Positions 17,344 through 27,152 of a stretch of 64,000 nt of DNA are shown in pieces; within the stretch, counting starts at the first letter, position 1, and every line of letters starts with the position of its first letter. Source of the stretch: an uncultured Aquimarina sp. (GTDB taxonomy: Bacteria > Bacteroidota > Bacteroidia > Flavobacteriales > Flavobacteriaceae); assembly GCF_947495315.1 (NCBI RefSeq), contig NZ_CANLYD010000007.1, positions 62,001 through 126,000 on the forward strand, given 5' to 3'. The position numbers were made by a program, and so were the translations under genes. The notes below the pieces were generated by a model, which worked only from the letters and a program-made list of their open reading frames with translations, did no database searches and had not been told where the DNA came from.

Positions 17344-17631
17344 ATGAAAAAATCAATCTACTTAGCAACTTTTTTATCGTTGCTCTCAACATCACTTTTT
17401 GCTCAAATTGGTGGAATTGAAGATTCCGTTAATGATGTGGGCGATACCATACGTACCATATTTCCAATTTTACTTGGTGTCATCTTTCTAGTTGGTTTCC
17501 TTTTTAACGCAGGGCATTTCTTTGGGGAAAATGCAGACCTAAAAAAAGGAATTACTAGAGTACTTGTATTTGTTTTGATTGCTGGCGCAGTTGTCGGCAT
17601 CTTCACATACCTAATAGGCATCGTAGTATAA
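17344..17631 (+). CDS. traE: conjugation protein TraE (DUF4134, pilin-like)
   Basis: The 95-aa protein has a signal peptide ending at FAQ and two hydrophobic segments (ILLGVIFLVGFLFNAGHFF and VLVFVLIAGAVVGIFTYLIG). The size and two-helix topology match DUF4134 TraE of Bacteroidetes conjugative elements, a VirB2-like subunit. It begins the traE-to-traN operon. Confidence 0.8.
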   Translation: MKKSIYLATFLSLLSTSLFAQIGGIEDSVNDVGDTIRTIFPILLGVIFLVGFLFNAGHFFGENADLKKGITRVLVFVLIAGAVVGIFTYLIGIVV

Positions 17632-17667
17632 ATGAACCCTCATCGAGGGCTTTATTAGAAAAGCTGT

Positions 17668-17946
17668 ATGAAGAAATTCGAGGTCTATAAAAACATTAGA
17701 AAAAGGGCAGTCATTTTTGGGCTGCCTATTTCCCTGTTCGCCCTAATGATGGTGTCTATTTTGGCTTCGCTGCTCATTATCATTTTCTCTTTCAGTTTCG
17801 AGATAATAATTGGCGTTCTCGTTTTTAATGCTGCCTTGTACGTAGCCTTAACTAGAATAACGCATAACCCGCAAATCTTTCAGATGGCGAAAGCCTTTCC
17901 AAGAATAATAAGTAACAAAAGAAATTCTGGCTTCAATTATGAATAA
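17668..17946 (+). CDS. traF: conjugation protein TraF (DUF4133)
   Basis: The 92-aa protein begins with a basic segment (YKNIRKRAVIFGLP) followed by two close membrane helices and the polar tail ITHNPQIFQMAKAFPRI. This is the VirB3-like DUF4133 TraF of Bacteroidetes ICEs. It overlaps traG by 8 bp, as expected for the VirB3-VirB4 pair. Confidence 0.8.
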   Translation: MKKFEVYKNIRKRAVIFGLPISLFALMMVSILASLLIIIFSFSFEIIIGVLVFNAALYVALTRITHNPQIFQMAKAFPRIISNKRNSGFNYE

Positions 17947-20341
17947 GATTAACCTATCAGAATATAGACCCATTACAGATATTCAAGACAATATCATATT
18001 TGCCAATAATGGCAATGTCGTTCTGTGCTATAAAGGAACGCTACCAGAAATTTATTCCCTATCAGAAAAAGACTTTGAGGATATACACGGCGCTTGGTTT
18101 CAGGCTTTAAAATCTTTACCTATTGGCACGGTGGTACAAAAACAGGATATCTACCTTAAAAAGAGTTACACTTCAGAAGAACTTCCGAGTACAACATTTT
18201 TAGAAAAAGCAACACACGACCATTTCAAAGGACGTGCTTATATGGAACATCGTTGCTTTTTGTTCTTTACGCTCACTAAGAACAAGGCTCTAAATAATTC
18301 AAAATATGTCAATCCTTTTCGTAAAGTTTCAAAAGGTATTGTTCAACAATTAGATGACAACGTTAAGAGCTTCATCGGCTCGGTTAGTGATTCGGTTTCT
18401 TTTATAAACAATAGCCGAAAAATGACCTTTGTTCCGCTTAACGCGAAAGACATTCAACAACTCACAAATAGCTATTTCAACGGTTTCAATGAAGGCTTTG
18501 ATACCGACATCATATTAGATAAAAAAAGCGTCAATATTGGCGAAAACCATTTTGATGCCCTGGCCATCAATAGCGAACTGTGCTTTGGCGAAAGTGTACA
18601 GAGTAGCAAGACCAATGAGAAATTCACTTCTGACGATTTTGTGTTTCATCAAGGGTTTATTGATGGCTTAGGGCTTACGCTTAATGAGAATCATATTGTT
18701 AATCAAATCCTGTATTTGGATGACAAACAGAAGTGGCGCAAGCTGCTCGATAAGAAAGTCGAGGAACTCAACAAAAGCTCAAATTTCGGTTCACAGAACA
18801 AAGTGGTGCTTGGTAAAATTCAACACATTCTGGACCAAATAAATGCCGATGATAATGCACGCATTATTCGTGGTCATCTCAACATTGTCTATTGGGACAA
18901 GAACCCAGAAAATTTAAGTCGAATCGGTTCAAAAATCAAAACCGAGTTTAAGGAACTAGACATTATTCCATATTACCCACGAGGCGAAGAACGCAAAAAC
19001 TATATACTAAATAGTTACTGTTGTTATTCTTCCAATTTCTCAAATAATGATTTATATGTAACGGATTTGAAACACGCTTTATGCTTGTTTATCAATAATA
19101 CCAATTACAACTCTGATGCTACCGGAATCATCTTTAATGATAGAGAACATAATATTCCGGTTCTAAAAGATGTTTGGGACGAACGTAAGAAACGTATCAA
19201 GGCACGCAACTTTGCCATTTTCGCCCCTACGGGCGAAGGCAAGTCTTTTTTAGCAAATAACATTCTACGCCAATATTTTGAGAGCGGTGTCCGTCTAGTC
19301 ATAATAGATTTGGGTGGTTCTTATACCAAGTTTGCCAAACTCTATCCTGAGAAATACACTGTGCTTCGTTATGAAAGTGGAAAGAATCTAGGCATTAATC
19401 CTTTTTATATAAGTGATGTAAACGACCTCACACCTGAACGTTTGGAAGACTTATCTGTATTCTTATTTGAACTGTTCGCCTCTGATTTAAAAGTGACCAA
19501 AGCACAATCAGTTTCGGTTAAAAAGATACTGCGCCATTATTACAACAATACTTCAGAAAATCATTCGCTGGATGGTTTTTACAATTTTATAGAGCGGAAT
19601 CAGAAAGACCTTCTGAACACCTTAAAAATCCATCCCGACTATTTCAATATTACCAGCTTCTTGCACGTAATGTCTGAGTATGTCGGCGATGGTCTATATA
19701 GCTTCCTCTTTGAAGTTAGCGAAGACCAAACCTATAAAATTGAGGACAAACGCCTAATTGTTTTTGAGCTAGATGAAGTAAAGGATAACAAGGAAATCTT
19801 GTCCGTAATGTTGAAGCTGATTAAGTCGGCCATCCAAAGAACAATATGGAAAAACAGGGCTGAAAAAGGTATCATCCTTTTCGATGAGTTTGCCAAACAA
19901 CTAAAGTTTGACAACGTACTGGAAAGTGTTGAATTCTACTATCAAGCTATTCGTAAACAGAATGGTGCGATTGGGATTATTCTGCAATCCATTAATCAGC
20001 TGCCCAATAATTCAACATCTGCTAGCATACTAGAGAATACGCAGGTCATTTACAGCCTAAACAACGAAAAAGGCTATGACGAATTGGTCAAAAGGCTCAA
20101 CCTTTCAAGCCACGATTTAAACCAGTTAAAGTCCATCAAGAACAACCTTTCCGGACCACGAAAGTACACCGAAATGTTCATCAAAATAGGAAAGCAAAGC
20201 AACATTTTTAGGCTTGAAGTTCCCAAAGAAGTGTATGCAGCTTATCTGACCGATGGACAAGAAAATGAGGCCATAATGGCCATTTACGAAAAGACCAATG
20301 ATATGGAATTAGCTATAAAAGAATTCACATCTAAAACATAA
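17939..20341 (+). CDS. traG: conjugation ATPase TraG (VirB4-like)
   Basis: The 800-aa protein is the VirB4-type energising ATPase of the mating channel. Walker A FAPTGEGKSFL lies near residue 430, LVIIDLGGSY follows near 455, and the Walker B segment GIILFDEFAKQL is near 643. The ~400-residue N-terminal half is the usual VirB4 domain. It is cytoplasmic and membrane-associated. Confidence 0.9.
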   Translation: MNKINLSEYRPITDIQDNIIFANNGNVVLCYKGTLPEIYSLSEKDFEDIHGAWFQALKSLPIGTVVQKQDIYLKKSYTSEELPSTTFLEKATHDHFKGRAYMEHRCFLFFTLTKNKALNNSKYVNPFRKVSKGIVQQLDDNVKSFIGSVSDSVSFINNSRKMTFVPLNAKDIQQLTNSYFNGFNEGFDTDIILDKKSVNIGENHFDALAINSELCFGESVQSSKTNEKFTSDDFVFHQGFIDGLGLTLNENHIVNQILYLDDKQKWRKLLDKKVEELNKSSNFGSQNKVVLGKIQHILDQINADDNARIIRGHLNIVYWDKNPENLSRIGSKIKTEFKELDIIPYYPRGEERKNYILNSYCCYSSNFSNNDLYVTDLKHALCLFINNTNYNSDATGIIFNDREHNIPVLKDVWDERKKRIKARNFAIFAPTGEGKSFLANNILRQYFESGVRLVIIDLGGSYTKFAKLYPEKYTVLRYESGKNLGINPFYISDVNDLTPERLEDLSVFLFELFASDLKVTKAQSVSVKKILRHYYNNTSENHSLDGFYNFIERNQKDLLNTLKIHPDYFNITSFLHVMSEYVGDGLYSFLFEVSEDQTYKIEDKRLIVFELDEVKDNKEILSVMLKLIKSAIQRTIWKNRAEKGIILFDEFAKQLKFDNVLESVEFYYQAIRKQNGAIGIILQSINQLPNNSTSASILENTQVIYSLNNEKGYDELVKRLNLSSHDLNQLKSIKNNLSGPRKYTEMFIKIGKQSNIFRLEVPKEVYAAYLTDGQENEAIMAIYEKTNDMELAIKEFTSKT

Positions 20342-20345
20342 TATT

Positions 20346-20978
20346 ATGAAATCAAAAATTCACGAATACCAAAACAAATACGTAACAATTAGTAAAACAA
20401 AAATCAAAACAATCTTGTTTGGGCTATTCTTAACGGTCGCCCTTTTATTGCCTAGCGGCTCTAAAGCCCAAGGAATGCCAGTTTATGACAACACTAACTT
20501 TGTAAGCTTGGTAAAACAACTTATAGAATCAGGCAAGCAGACAGCTGAAATGATTAAGTCTGTAAAATTCCTGAAAGATGCTAAAGAAGCTATAGAGAAA
20601 GTATCCAGCGTTGTACAACAGCTTAGAGCAGTTGAGGAAATTGCACAGAACAATCAACGCCTTATCAACGTAATGCAAAACGATTTACAGGATATTTTAA
20701 ACTCACCCTATATAAAACCAGAGGAAGTAACACGAGTTGCGGAATCATTCGACGCCATAGTCCAAAATTCTTTGGACACGGTTGAATTTATGGGTGAAAT
20801 CCTATCCAGCGATAATTTAAAGATGTCAGATGCTGAACGTGCTGAAGTTTTAAAGCAGAAAGAACAGGAATCAAAGGAAATGGTTGCTAATATCACAACT
20901 AAAACTAAACGCTACAAGGACATTATTTCCTTCAGAAAAATGCAGGATAAAATTAATAACCGTGAAACCACCTATTAG
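20346..20978 (+). CDS. traI: conjugation protein TraI (DUF4141)
   Basis: The 210-aa protein has an N-terminal hydrophobic signal (FGLFLTVALLLPSGSKAQG) and a long helical/coiled-coil body rich in Glu, Lys and Gln. Size and position between the VirB4-like and VirB6-like genes match TraI (DUF4141), a VirB5-like periplasmic component. Confidence 0.75.
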   Translation: MKSKIHEYQNKYVTISKTKIKTILFGLFLTVALLLPSGSKAQGMPVYDNTNFVSLVKQLIESGKQTAEMIKSVKFLKDAKEAIEKVSSVVQQLRAVEEIAQNNQRLINVMQNDLQDILNSPYIKPEEVTRVAESFDAIVQNSLDTVEFMGEILSSDNLKMSDAERAEVLKQKEQESKEMVANITTKTKRYKDIISFRKMQDKINNRETTY

Positions 20979-20987
20979 AGAAAAGTA

Positions 20988-21812
20988 ATGTCAATCGGAC
21001 TAGAATATATCGATACTGTATTTCAAACCATACAGAATAGCAGTTTCTCGCAATACACCATTGCAGGAATGAAAACACTTGCCGTATTGTTCTTTCTGGT
21101 TAATATCCTTAAAAAATATAATGAGGGTATTGCCGATAAGGACGGATATACTTGGGGGTTGAGTCCAGGAGAACTGGCAAAGAATTTTGCCATAGTTCTC
21201 CTGGTTATTTTTTCTACTCAAGTACTGGGTTTTTTTGATAGTATTCTTGTGTCTATAGAAGCACAATATCGTGGTACGGCACCTGCCTTACTGCCCTTGC
21301 AGATGCAAGATATTCCTATTGAAGAAGATGTCAACCTTATGGATGCCGCAAAAAATGCTATGACATTATTATATGAAGCCTTGGTCACACCACTTTATGG
21401 ATTCAAAATATTTGCATTTATCATTAGTCTTATCCTCTGGATTTTAGATTTGTTCATCTACCCGCTTTTCCTTGCAGAACGCTATTTTTTATTGGGTATA
21501 ATGCAAGCCTTTTTTCCGTTGGTAATCAGTCTGGCGGTTTTTGAAAAATTCCGTTCACTTGCCTATACATTTTTCAAATTATACGCTGCGGTTTATATGT
21601 TGGTGCCAGCCTTCTTTTTGGTCAACGTATTTGTAAATGCACTCTATACGGAAATCAATACGAACTTCTGGACAAACCTTTTTGGAACTGATGTTGGTCA
21701 GGGCTTTTTTGCACCTGTAGTTCAGCTTGGGTCGGTTGGTTTTATTGTTTTTCTAAAATTCAAATTATACAAGCGCGCCACCTCATTTACCCTCAGATTA
21801 TTTACAAGTTAA
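20988..21812 (+). CDS. traJ: conjugation protein TraJ (VirB6-like)
   Basis: The 274-aa protein has about five or six membrane segments, including FAIVLLVIFSTQVLGFF, FAFIISLILWILDLFIYPLF and AVYMLVPAFFLVNVFVNAL. This matches TraJ of Bacteroidetes ICEs, the inner-membrane VirB6-like channel component. It is shorter than the longest TraJ proteins but has the expected topology. Confidence 0.8.
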   Translation: MSIGLEYIDTVFQTIQNSSFSQYTIAGMKTLAVLFFLVNILKKYNEGIADKDGYTWGLSPGELAKNFAIVLLVIFSTQVLGFFDSILVSIEAQYRGTAPALLPLQMQDIPIEEDVNLMDAAKNAMTLLYEALVTPLYGFKIFAFIISLILWILDLFIYPLFLAERYFLLGIMQAFFPLVISLAVFEKFRSLAYTFFKLYAAVYMLVPAFFLVNVFVNALYTEINTNFWTNLFGTDVGQGFFAPVVQLGSVGFIVFLKFKLYKRATSFTLRLFTS

Positions 21813-21817
21813 TTCCA

Positions 21818-22438
21818 ATGAAAATGAAAACACCATATAAGAACATATACAACGTCTTAAAATTGAACAGATTTATCGTGTTGGCAGTTGTCATTTTTGC
21901 AATGCTATCTAGCACCTTTTCATTATGGATGGCTTTTAAAACGAATAAAGAAGCGCTCAATAGTGCCTTTGCTATCAATACCGATGGTAGTATTATTCCG
22001 TTGAAGCTCGTTACCCAAAAAGAAAATTTCAAGGTCGAGGCATTAGCCCATTTAGACCTGTTCCACAACTACTTCTATAATATCGATGCCAGTAACTACG
22101 AAAGGAATCTTGAAAAGGCTCTGTGGCTGGGTAATAGTTCTGTGGACAATCTATATCGCCAGAAAAAAGCTGATGGTGTCTACAATCGATTATTGCAATA
22201 TTCGCTTATTCAAAAAGTACTAAGTATTGATTCACAAATAGGGGAACAAAACGGAACATACACCTTTAGAACGGTTACCGTCTTTGAAATCAATAGAGGC
22301 TCAATAATAGACACTTATGAACTGGTTTCTAGTGGAAACTTAATTCCCGTTGATAGAAACTTTCCGAACAATCCACACGGTTTGTTGATTACAAACTATT
22401 TCGAGAACACCTTAAAAAAATTAAACGATGAAAGTTGA
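21818..22438 (+). CDS. traK: conjugation protein TraK (VirB8-like)
   Basis: The 206-aa protein has one N-terminal membrane helix (FIVLAVVIFAMLSSTFSLWM) followed by a periplasmic domain. It begins 5 bp after traJ. This is the TraK family, the VirB8-like bridge of the Bacteroidetes mating apparatus. Confidence 0.85.
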   Translation: MKMKTPYKNIYNVLKLNRFIVLAVVIFAMLSSTFSLWMAFKTNKEALNSAFAINTDGSIIPLKLVTQKENFKVEALAHLDLFHNYFYNIDASNYERNLEKALWLGNSSVDNLYRQKKADGVYNRLLQYSLIQKVLSIDSQIGEQNGTYTFRTVTVFEINRGSIIDTYELVSSGNLIPVDRNFPNNPHGLLITNYFENTLKKLNDES

Positions 22439-22468
22439 GCCGATAATCGGCACTTAAAAACCACGATT

Positions 22469-23398
22469 ATGAAAGTAGAAAAGAACAAAATAGTTTTTGC
22501 AGCAGTACTAGCTGTGATTTTCATTTTCCTGATTTCCTATTCTATGATGGTTATGGGCGATGACGAAAGTGAAAATGAAAACCTTGAACAAACCTTGGTA
22601 CCGGACTTGGACGAAAACCAAAAAGAGTATGATTCCAAACTTGATGCTATCAATGACTTAAAGGAAGTGCGCGAGAATAACGCACCTAGCATCTACGATG
22701 AAAAACTTTTGGATTCCACAGGTCTTTACAATCCTGATTTGCCAGAACTCGAAAAAGAACGCATTGTGGATAGTATATACAATGCAGGTAAAATTCAATA
22801 CTCTGACAAGAAATACAGAAACTTAAGGCAAAAGAAAGTTGTGAAAAAAAGCGCACAACAAATCGATTCAGCCGAAATAATGCGAGAACAAAAAATTGAA
22901 GCCAAAGAATTAGGGCTAGAGCATCAATTATTCTTTGCTGCTTCGCCAAAACCCAATGAAGTTTCGATTATTGGCAATACGGATGAAACGATATATGTGG
23001 TTGTCGATGGCGACCAGGTTGTTAAGGCGAACACTAGATTGCGGATGCGTCTTACTAAATCAGCAACTATAAATGGTAAGCCAATGCCAAAGAATACACC
23101 AGTTTTTGGGTTTATTAGCTTTCAACCTAATCGTGCTTTAATCGAAATTGAGAATATTAAGCATCATCCTACCAAATTGAAGGCATTCGATTTGTTGGAT
23201 GGCAGCGAAGGTATTTATGTGCAAAATAATTTTAGAGCAGAAGCTACCACAGAAGTTTTGGATGATGTTATTGGTGATATCAATATTCCTACCGTTCCCC
23301 AAGTGGGCGGAATCACGCAGGTATTTAGACGTCGTAATCGAAACGTGAAGGTAACTGTGCTCAACAACTACAAATTAATTCTAAAACCAAAATTATGA
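22469..23398 (+). CDS. traM: conjugation protein TraM (VirB10-like)
   Basis: The 309-aa protein has one N-terminal membrane helix at residues ~9-28, a charged helical region, and a C-terminal beta domain (VVVDGDQVVKANTRLRMRLT, then KNTPVFGFISFQPNRALIEI). This fits TraM, the VirB10-like scaffold. It is shorter than the ~420 aa of CTnDOT TraM, mainly in the periplasmic linker. Confidence 0.85.
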   Translation: MKVEKNKIVFAAVLAVIFIFLISYSMMVMGDDESENENLEQTLVPDLDENQKEYDSKLDAINDLKEVRENNAPSIYDEKLLDSTGLYNPDLPELEKERIVDSIYNAGKIQYSDKKYRNLRQKKVVKKSAQQIDSAEIMREQKIEAKELGLEHQLFFAASPKPNEVSIIGNTDETIYVVVDGDQVVKANTRLRMRLTKSATINGKPMPKNTPVFGFISFQPNRALIEIENIKHHPTKLKAFDLLDGSEGIYVQNNFRAEATTEVLDDVIGDINIPTVPQVGGITQVFRRRNRNVKVTVLNNYKLILKPKL

Positions 23399-23430
23399 AG
23401 CCCATAATGGGTATTTAAAAACGCACTCTT

Positions 23431-24261
23431 ATGAAAAAGTATATTATAATTTCAGCTCTCATTATTTCCGCTTTCGCGAAAGCTCAAACAGACACAGTAC
23501 TAGATACAATTTATGCAAACGACACTAAAAACGTTGCGCTATTTTTTCCAGAACCCATACGACAAGGCATAACCGGTTCGGATAATTTTGTTTTCAGCTA
23601 TAATCGTGAAAAAGAACAATATTTCGGGCTGCTTCAGGCTAAACCTGGCAAAGAAAGTAATCTACTGGTAGTCAACAGGAATGGTGCAATTTTTTCGTAT
23701 ATTGTAAGATATAAGAAGCATCTGTCAAAGCTCAATTATTTTATCCCAGTAACAAATAGTATTGGGAATGAAAAACCAATTGTAACCGATTCGATTCAGG
23801 TTGTTACTTCTGAAAAGAATATAGATAACAGGACCTACTATTATCAAAAATTCTGTTCCTATCTTCTTAACAGAAACCAGCGTGTTGGTCGGATTAAGAA
23901 GCGAACTCAAGGCATTGTCTTGAATGTTGAAAATATTGTTTTTGATAAAGAAGAACTCTATTTTGTTATTCAGATTGAGAATAATTCTTCAATGGATTAC
24001 GATTTGAATTTCTTGAACCTCTCAATCGAGACCCGACAAAAAGGGAAAAAGAAATCTTTACAGAGTTTATATCAAGAGCCTATTTACAAGCACTATTTGC
24101 CGTCAAAAATTGCAGAAGGTAAACTGGTACGGTTTGTTTATGTAATGCCCAAATTTTCATTGTCCAATGACCGTAGGGCAATTTTAGAATTGAACGAGAA
24201 AGATGGTGAACGAAATATAAAACTGAATATATCACATAGATATATCAATAACCCAAATTAA
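23431..24261 (+). CDS. traN: conjugation protein TraN (DUF4138, VirB9-like)
   Basis: The 276-aa protein has a signal peptide ending AKAQ, then the DUF4138 pattern (IYANDTKNVALFFPEPIRQG, then YFGLLQAKPGKESNLLVVN). TraN is the VirB9-like outer part of the core complex. It is the last standard tra gene of the operon here. Confidence 0.85.
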   Translation: MKKYIIISALIISAFAKAQTDTVLDTIYANDTKNVALFFPEPIRQGITGSDNFVFSYNREKEQYFGLLQAKPGKESNLLVVNRNGAIFSYIVRYKKHLSKLNYFIPVTNSIGNEKPIVTDSIQVVTSEKNIDNRTYYYQKFCSYLLNRNQRVGRIKKRTQGIVLNVENIVFDKEELYFVIQIENNSSMDYDLNFLNLSIETRQKGKKKSLQSLYQEPIYKHYLPSKIAEGKLVRFVYVMPKFSLSNDRRAILELNEKDGERNIKLNISHRYINNPN

Positions 24262-24268
24262 TAATATT

Positions 24269-24634
24269 ATGAAAAGATTACTTATTTGCTCACTTGTACT
24301 TCTATTTATTTCCTGTGCTGGGAATAAGGATATGTCTCCTTCTGAAACTGCCAAAGTTGTTGCCGAAAGTTTTTATTACGGTGATAAAGCGTCTCTAAAA
24401 AAACATACTACTGCAGAAGGCTATGCTAATCTTTCCAGCATTCAAGAAATGTTCGTTCAGGATAAAAATTCAAAATCCGACTTCAAGATTGTTGATGAAG
24501 TTATGGAAGGTGAAGTTGCTTGGATAAAGTATTCCACAGCATATGACCCAAAACCTGGTGTTTTTAAATTGATTAAAGAAGATGGACTATGGAAGGTTAC
24601 CCACAACGGACCAAGAGATAATGGACCTTTTTAA
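24269..24634 (+). CDS. small lipoprotein, DUF4878-like
   Basis: A lipobox LLFISCAGN ends the signal sequence, so the mature protein is probably lipid-anchored at Cys16. The ~100-residue remainder looks like the NTF2-like DUF4878 fold (ETAKVVAESFYYGDKASLKK, ending FKLIKEDGLWKVTHNG). It closes the tra operon 8 bp after traN, where Bacteroidetes ICEs often carry a small lipoprotein; entry exclusion is possible but unproven. Confidence 0.7.
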   Translation: MKRLLICSLVLLFISCAGNKDMSPSETAKVVAESFYYGDKASLKKHTTAEGYANLSSIQEMFVQDKNSKSDFKIVDEVMEGEVAWIKYSTAYDPKPGVFKLIKEDGLWKVTHNGPRDNGPF

Positions 24635-24901
24635 ATCTCCTATGTCTTTTAGAAATAATGCTTTGAATTTCAATATTTTACATATGAAAAACAGTAAGAG
24701 AGATATAATTGATATTTTACTATTGATTAAACAAATCAGCAATTCCTCATCTAATTTATTCTATTTCAAACACCTGAGAATCTTTACACCACCTATTACA
24801 CCACCTATTACACTACCATTTGACCACTTATTGAATACAAACTCTAAACAAAAACAATCTGGTGTTCTGATTTCAATCAATCATGTTGAATTGTAATGTA
24901 A

Positions 24902-26389
24902 CTAATCTTCCCTATCCACAAATTTGACTTGGTCTTTAGATGTTAGAACGTTTGGAAACATTGGGATTAAATCTTGATTTTTAGACAGTCTCATCTCAAT
25001 ATCATCCCTATTCCACCAAGAAGTCCAAATTCCTTGAGATAGTAACGATTCGAGTTTTTCTGTAAGTGCTGCGGAAATTTGGGTATTTACGGCTAAGAAA
25101 AAGCCCTGTGAATTATGAGTTTCTACAGTATCTCGTATATCCAACACTTTCCCTTTTCCGATTGTAGATTTTCCCGATTTGCATTGTCCTACAACTTTAA
25201 TCAACTTTCTTGGCGGTGTGGTATCGGACATATATTCATTTATTACATTCCACTCAATAATTAAATCTCTTCCTTTATCACCTTGATTAATGGGTGCTGG
25301 TCTTCTAACGCTTTTTACGTTTGGCTCACGTTCCAATAGTGCCTTAACTAATAATTCGAATTGGTCTGGACAAACTTCTTCTTTCCACAAAAATTGTGCT
25401 ATTGGAAACAACAGCTCAGATTCTCTATTGTGTCGCTCTCTAATGAGCTCTCTTTCTTTTTTATATTCTTCAAATCCACATATTCTACCCAATGCAATAA
25501 TATAATCTTCCATTACCGTAACGACCATATTTTCCATAGGAATCACGGGGTATCCTTTTAGTTTCCCTTCTTTATTGATAATATTGAAATATTCGTCCAG
25601 TTCAAATCTCGTATCATCGTGAACGAAGTTTTTTATGTTATCGCTTAGCACAAATGTACCATTCTGTCCTTTTAACTGTTCAGTTTTATCTGTACACAAA
25701 TCTAATGTTGCGTAGAGAAACTTTGCGAGACTACTGGATTTAATCATCGTAACTTCCTCTTCTATGTCATAGAAATATACCCATTCTGGTCGTTCACGAT
25801 CCCTATAATTATTTCGGCTAGATATACTATGCAAATGTGAAAATATGTCCTCAACATCTTCGAAAGAGTATTTATAGTTTGAGTTATCAATATTTCCAGC
25901 AGTCATACATTTATCACAAGGGCAACCTGCAAAATACCATAAGCTTTCTCGCCAAAATGCCACCATTTTTATTATTTCCTTGACAACCTCAAAGAGTTGT
26001 TTGGCAGTCGAAATTCCATGTAAAATTGGGGCTTGGACTGGTATCAAATATCTTCCCCATATTTCATCTGGAACAACAGGATGGCCAATATCAAATTGCT
26101 CACAGGAAATTCCCGACTTATAGAACCTTAAGAAAGCCGTAAACATCAAGCTTAGAATTACGTGAGCATCCGATCTATCGCCAGTGTAAAACACATCGTA
26201 AGTTCGTTGCAGAAAGTAGAATGATAAATTGTGGTTCTCATCAAGTTGAAGGAAAAGTGTGATTCCTGAAGACTGATCTGTATAAATCTTAAAGTTATTA
26301 TCGTGCGATTCTTCTAAAGTAAGTGAATATTCATCACATTCCTTTTGAACAATTTTCTCTAAATCTATTATTTCTTCTTTGTTAACCAA
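24902..26389 (-). CDS. Mrr-like restriction endonuclease-fold protein
   Basis: The 495-aa protein has an unassigned N-terminal ~340 residues, with a cysteine cluster (GCPCDKC) near residue 155. Its C-terminal domain reads GDKGRDLIIEW, then KVVGQCKSG about 30 residues later, then FFLAVNTQISAALTEKLESL. This is the PD-(D/E)xK pattern of Mrr-type nucleases (Asp, then Q-x-K). It is a single-protein restriction candidate, beginning the minus-strand cargo block after the tra operon. Start chosen at the first ATG. Confidence 0.65.
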   Translation of the reverse strand: MVNKEEIIDLEKIVQKECDEYSLTLEESHDNNFKIYTDQSSGITLFLQLDENHNLSFYFLQRTYDVFYTGDRSDAHVILSLMFTAFLRFYKSGISCEQFDIGHPVVPDEIWGRYLIPVQAPILHGISTAKQLFEVVKEIIKMVAFWRESLWYFAGCPCDKCMTAGNIDNSNYKYSFEDVEDIFSHLHSISSRNNYRDRERPEWVYFYDIEEEVTMIKSSSLAKFLYATLDLCTDKTEQLKGQNGTFVLSDNIKNFVHDDTRFELDEYFNIINKEGKLKGYPVIPMENMVVTVMEDYIIALGRICGFEEYKKERELIRERHNRESELLFPIAQFLWKEEVCPDQFELLVKALLEREPNVKSVRRPAPINQGDKGRDLIIEWNVINEYMSDTTPPRKLIKVVGQCKSGKSTIGKGKVLDIRDTVETHNSQGFFLAVNTQISAALTEKLESLLSQGIWTSWWNRDDIEMRLSKNQDLIPMFPNVLTSKDQVKFVDRED

Positions 26390-26507
26390 TTAATACTAGC
26401 AAATGCTTCTTTTTTTAATATTTATAGTTATTATCTATTGTTTCTGTAAATTTAAATGTTTTAATCTAGTTACTTCATATTTAAAAATGAGGTAGAGATT
26501 AAGCATT

Positions 26508-27083
26508 TTATTGTCCACTTCGCTTTCCAAAATTGGGTTCTAATTCATCCCAAACTTGTTGCTCTACCAGTTCTACTATAGCGTGCATTGTATTTGGGCT
26601 TTTTACGTTCTCAATAGTATAAGTTCTCAACTTTATATCATAATCAATACCATTGTCCCATTTACATAAATGTAAACTATATACTCTATTACCGCGTGTT
26701 CCAAAATGATTTTTTAATCTTGAGTAAATGCCCGTGGTAGAGCTTCCGACATATAGAAAAGATGAAAGTGACTTATTATATCTTGAAAGATTGACCCTAT
26801 CCTTGTTCTTAACTTTCTTTTTGTTGCTTTCACTAAAATCCTCGAACAGACCAAGTAATTTAGGCAGTTTACTAATTTCTAATAACTCGATTGTGTAAAT
26901 TAGAGGAAGGCTGCTTTTTTTAACCTTATGTACACTTTCATTCAGTATTTCTTTGGTCCTAAACTCTGAAGAATTGAAGACTACACTTTGATATTTTTTG
27001 AGTTTTATTTGCTTTAGATTGAGCTTAAGGGTGTCTAGAAATTCATCTGTTTTTTTAATTATTTCACTTTGGTTAATACTCAT
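26508..27083 (-). CDS. GIY-YIG nuclease-superfamily protein
   Basis: This 191-aa protein has an atypical GIY-YIG domain in its C-terminal two thirds: IYTIE near residue 62 for GIY, FLYVGSS at 109-115 for YIG, then Arg122 and His126, and a late VELVEQQVWDELEPNFGKR with the expected Glu and Asn. An insertion of about 40 residues separates the two core strands. It lies 69 bp after the GHKL-nuclease gene on the same strand, so the two may form one system. Confidence 0.65.
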   Translation of the reverse strand: MSINQSEIIKKTDEFLDTLKLNLKQIKLKKYQSVVFNSSEFRTKEILNESVHKVKKSSLPLIYTIELLEISKLPKLLGLFEDFSESNKKKVKNKDRVNLSRYNKSLSSFLYVGSSTTGIYSRLKNHFGTRGNRVYSLHLCKWDNGIDYDIKLRTYTIENVKSPNTMHAIVELVEQQVWDELEPNFGKRSGQ

Positions 27084-27152
27084 TTTAAATTCTTACTTTT
27101 TTCTGTATATCTTACTCTTCTCAATAAAAATTACTCAACCTTTATCCTTAAA

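Noticed and set aside
24582..24896. Open frame of 104 codons overlapping the end of the DUF4878-like lipoprotein gene
   Set aside because: Half of it is a shadow of the lipoprotein gene in another frame, the rest is low-complexity Thr/Pro/Ser sequence without family features. The 267 bp after the lipoprotein gene are treated as non-coding.
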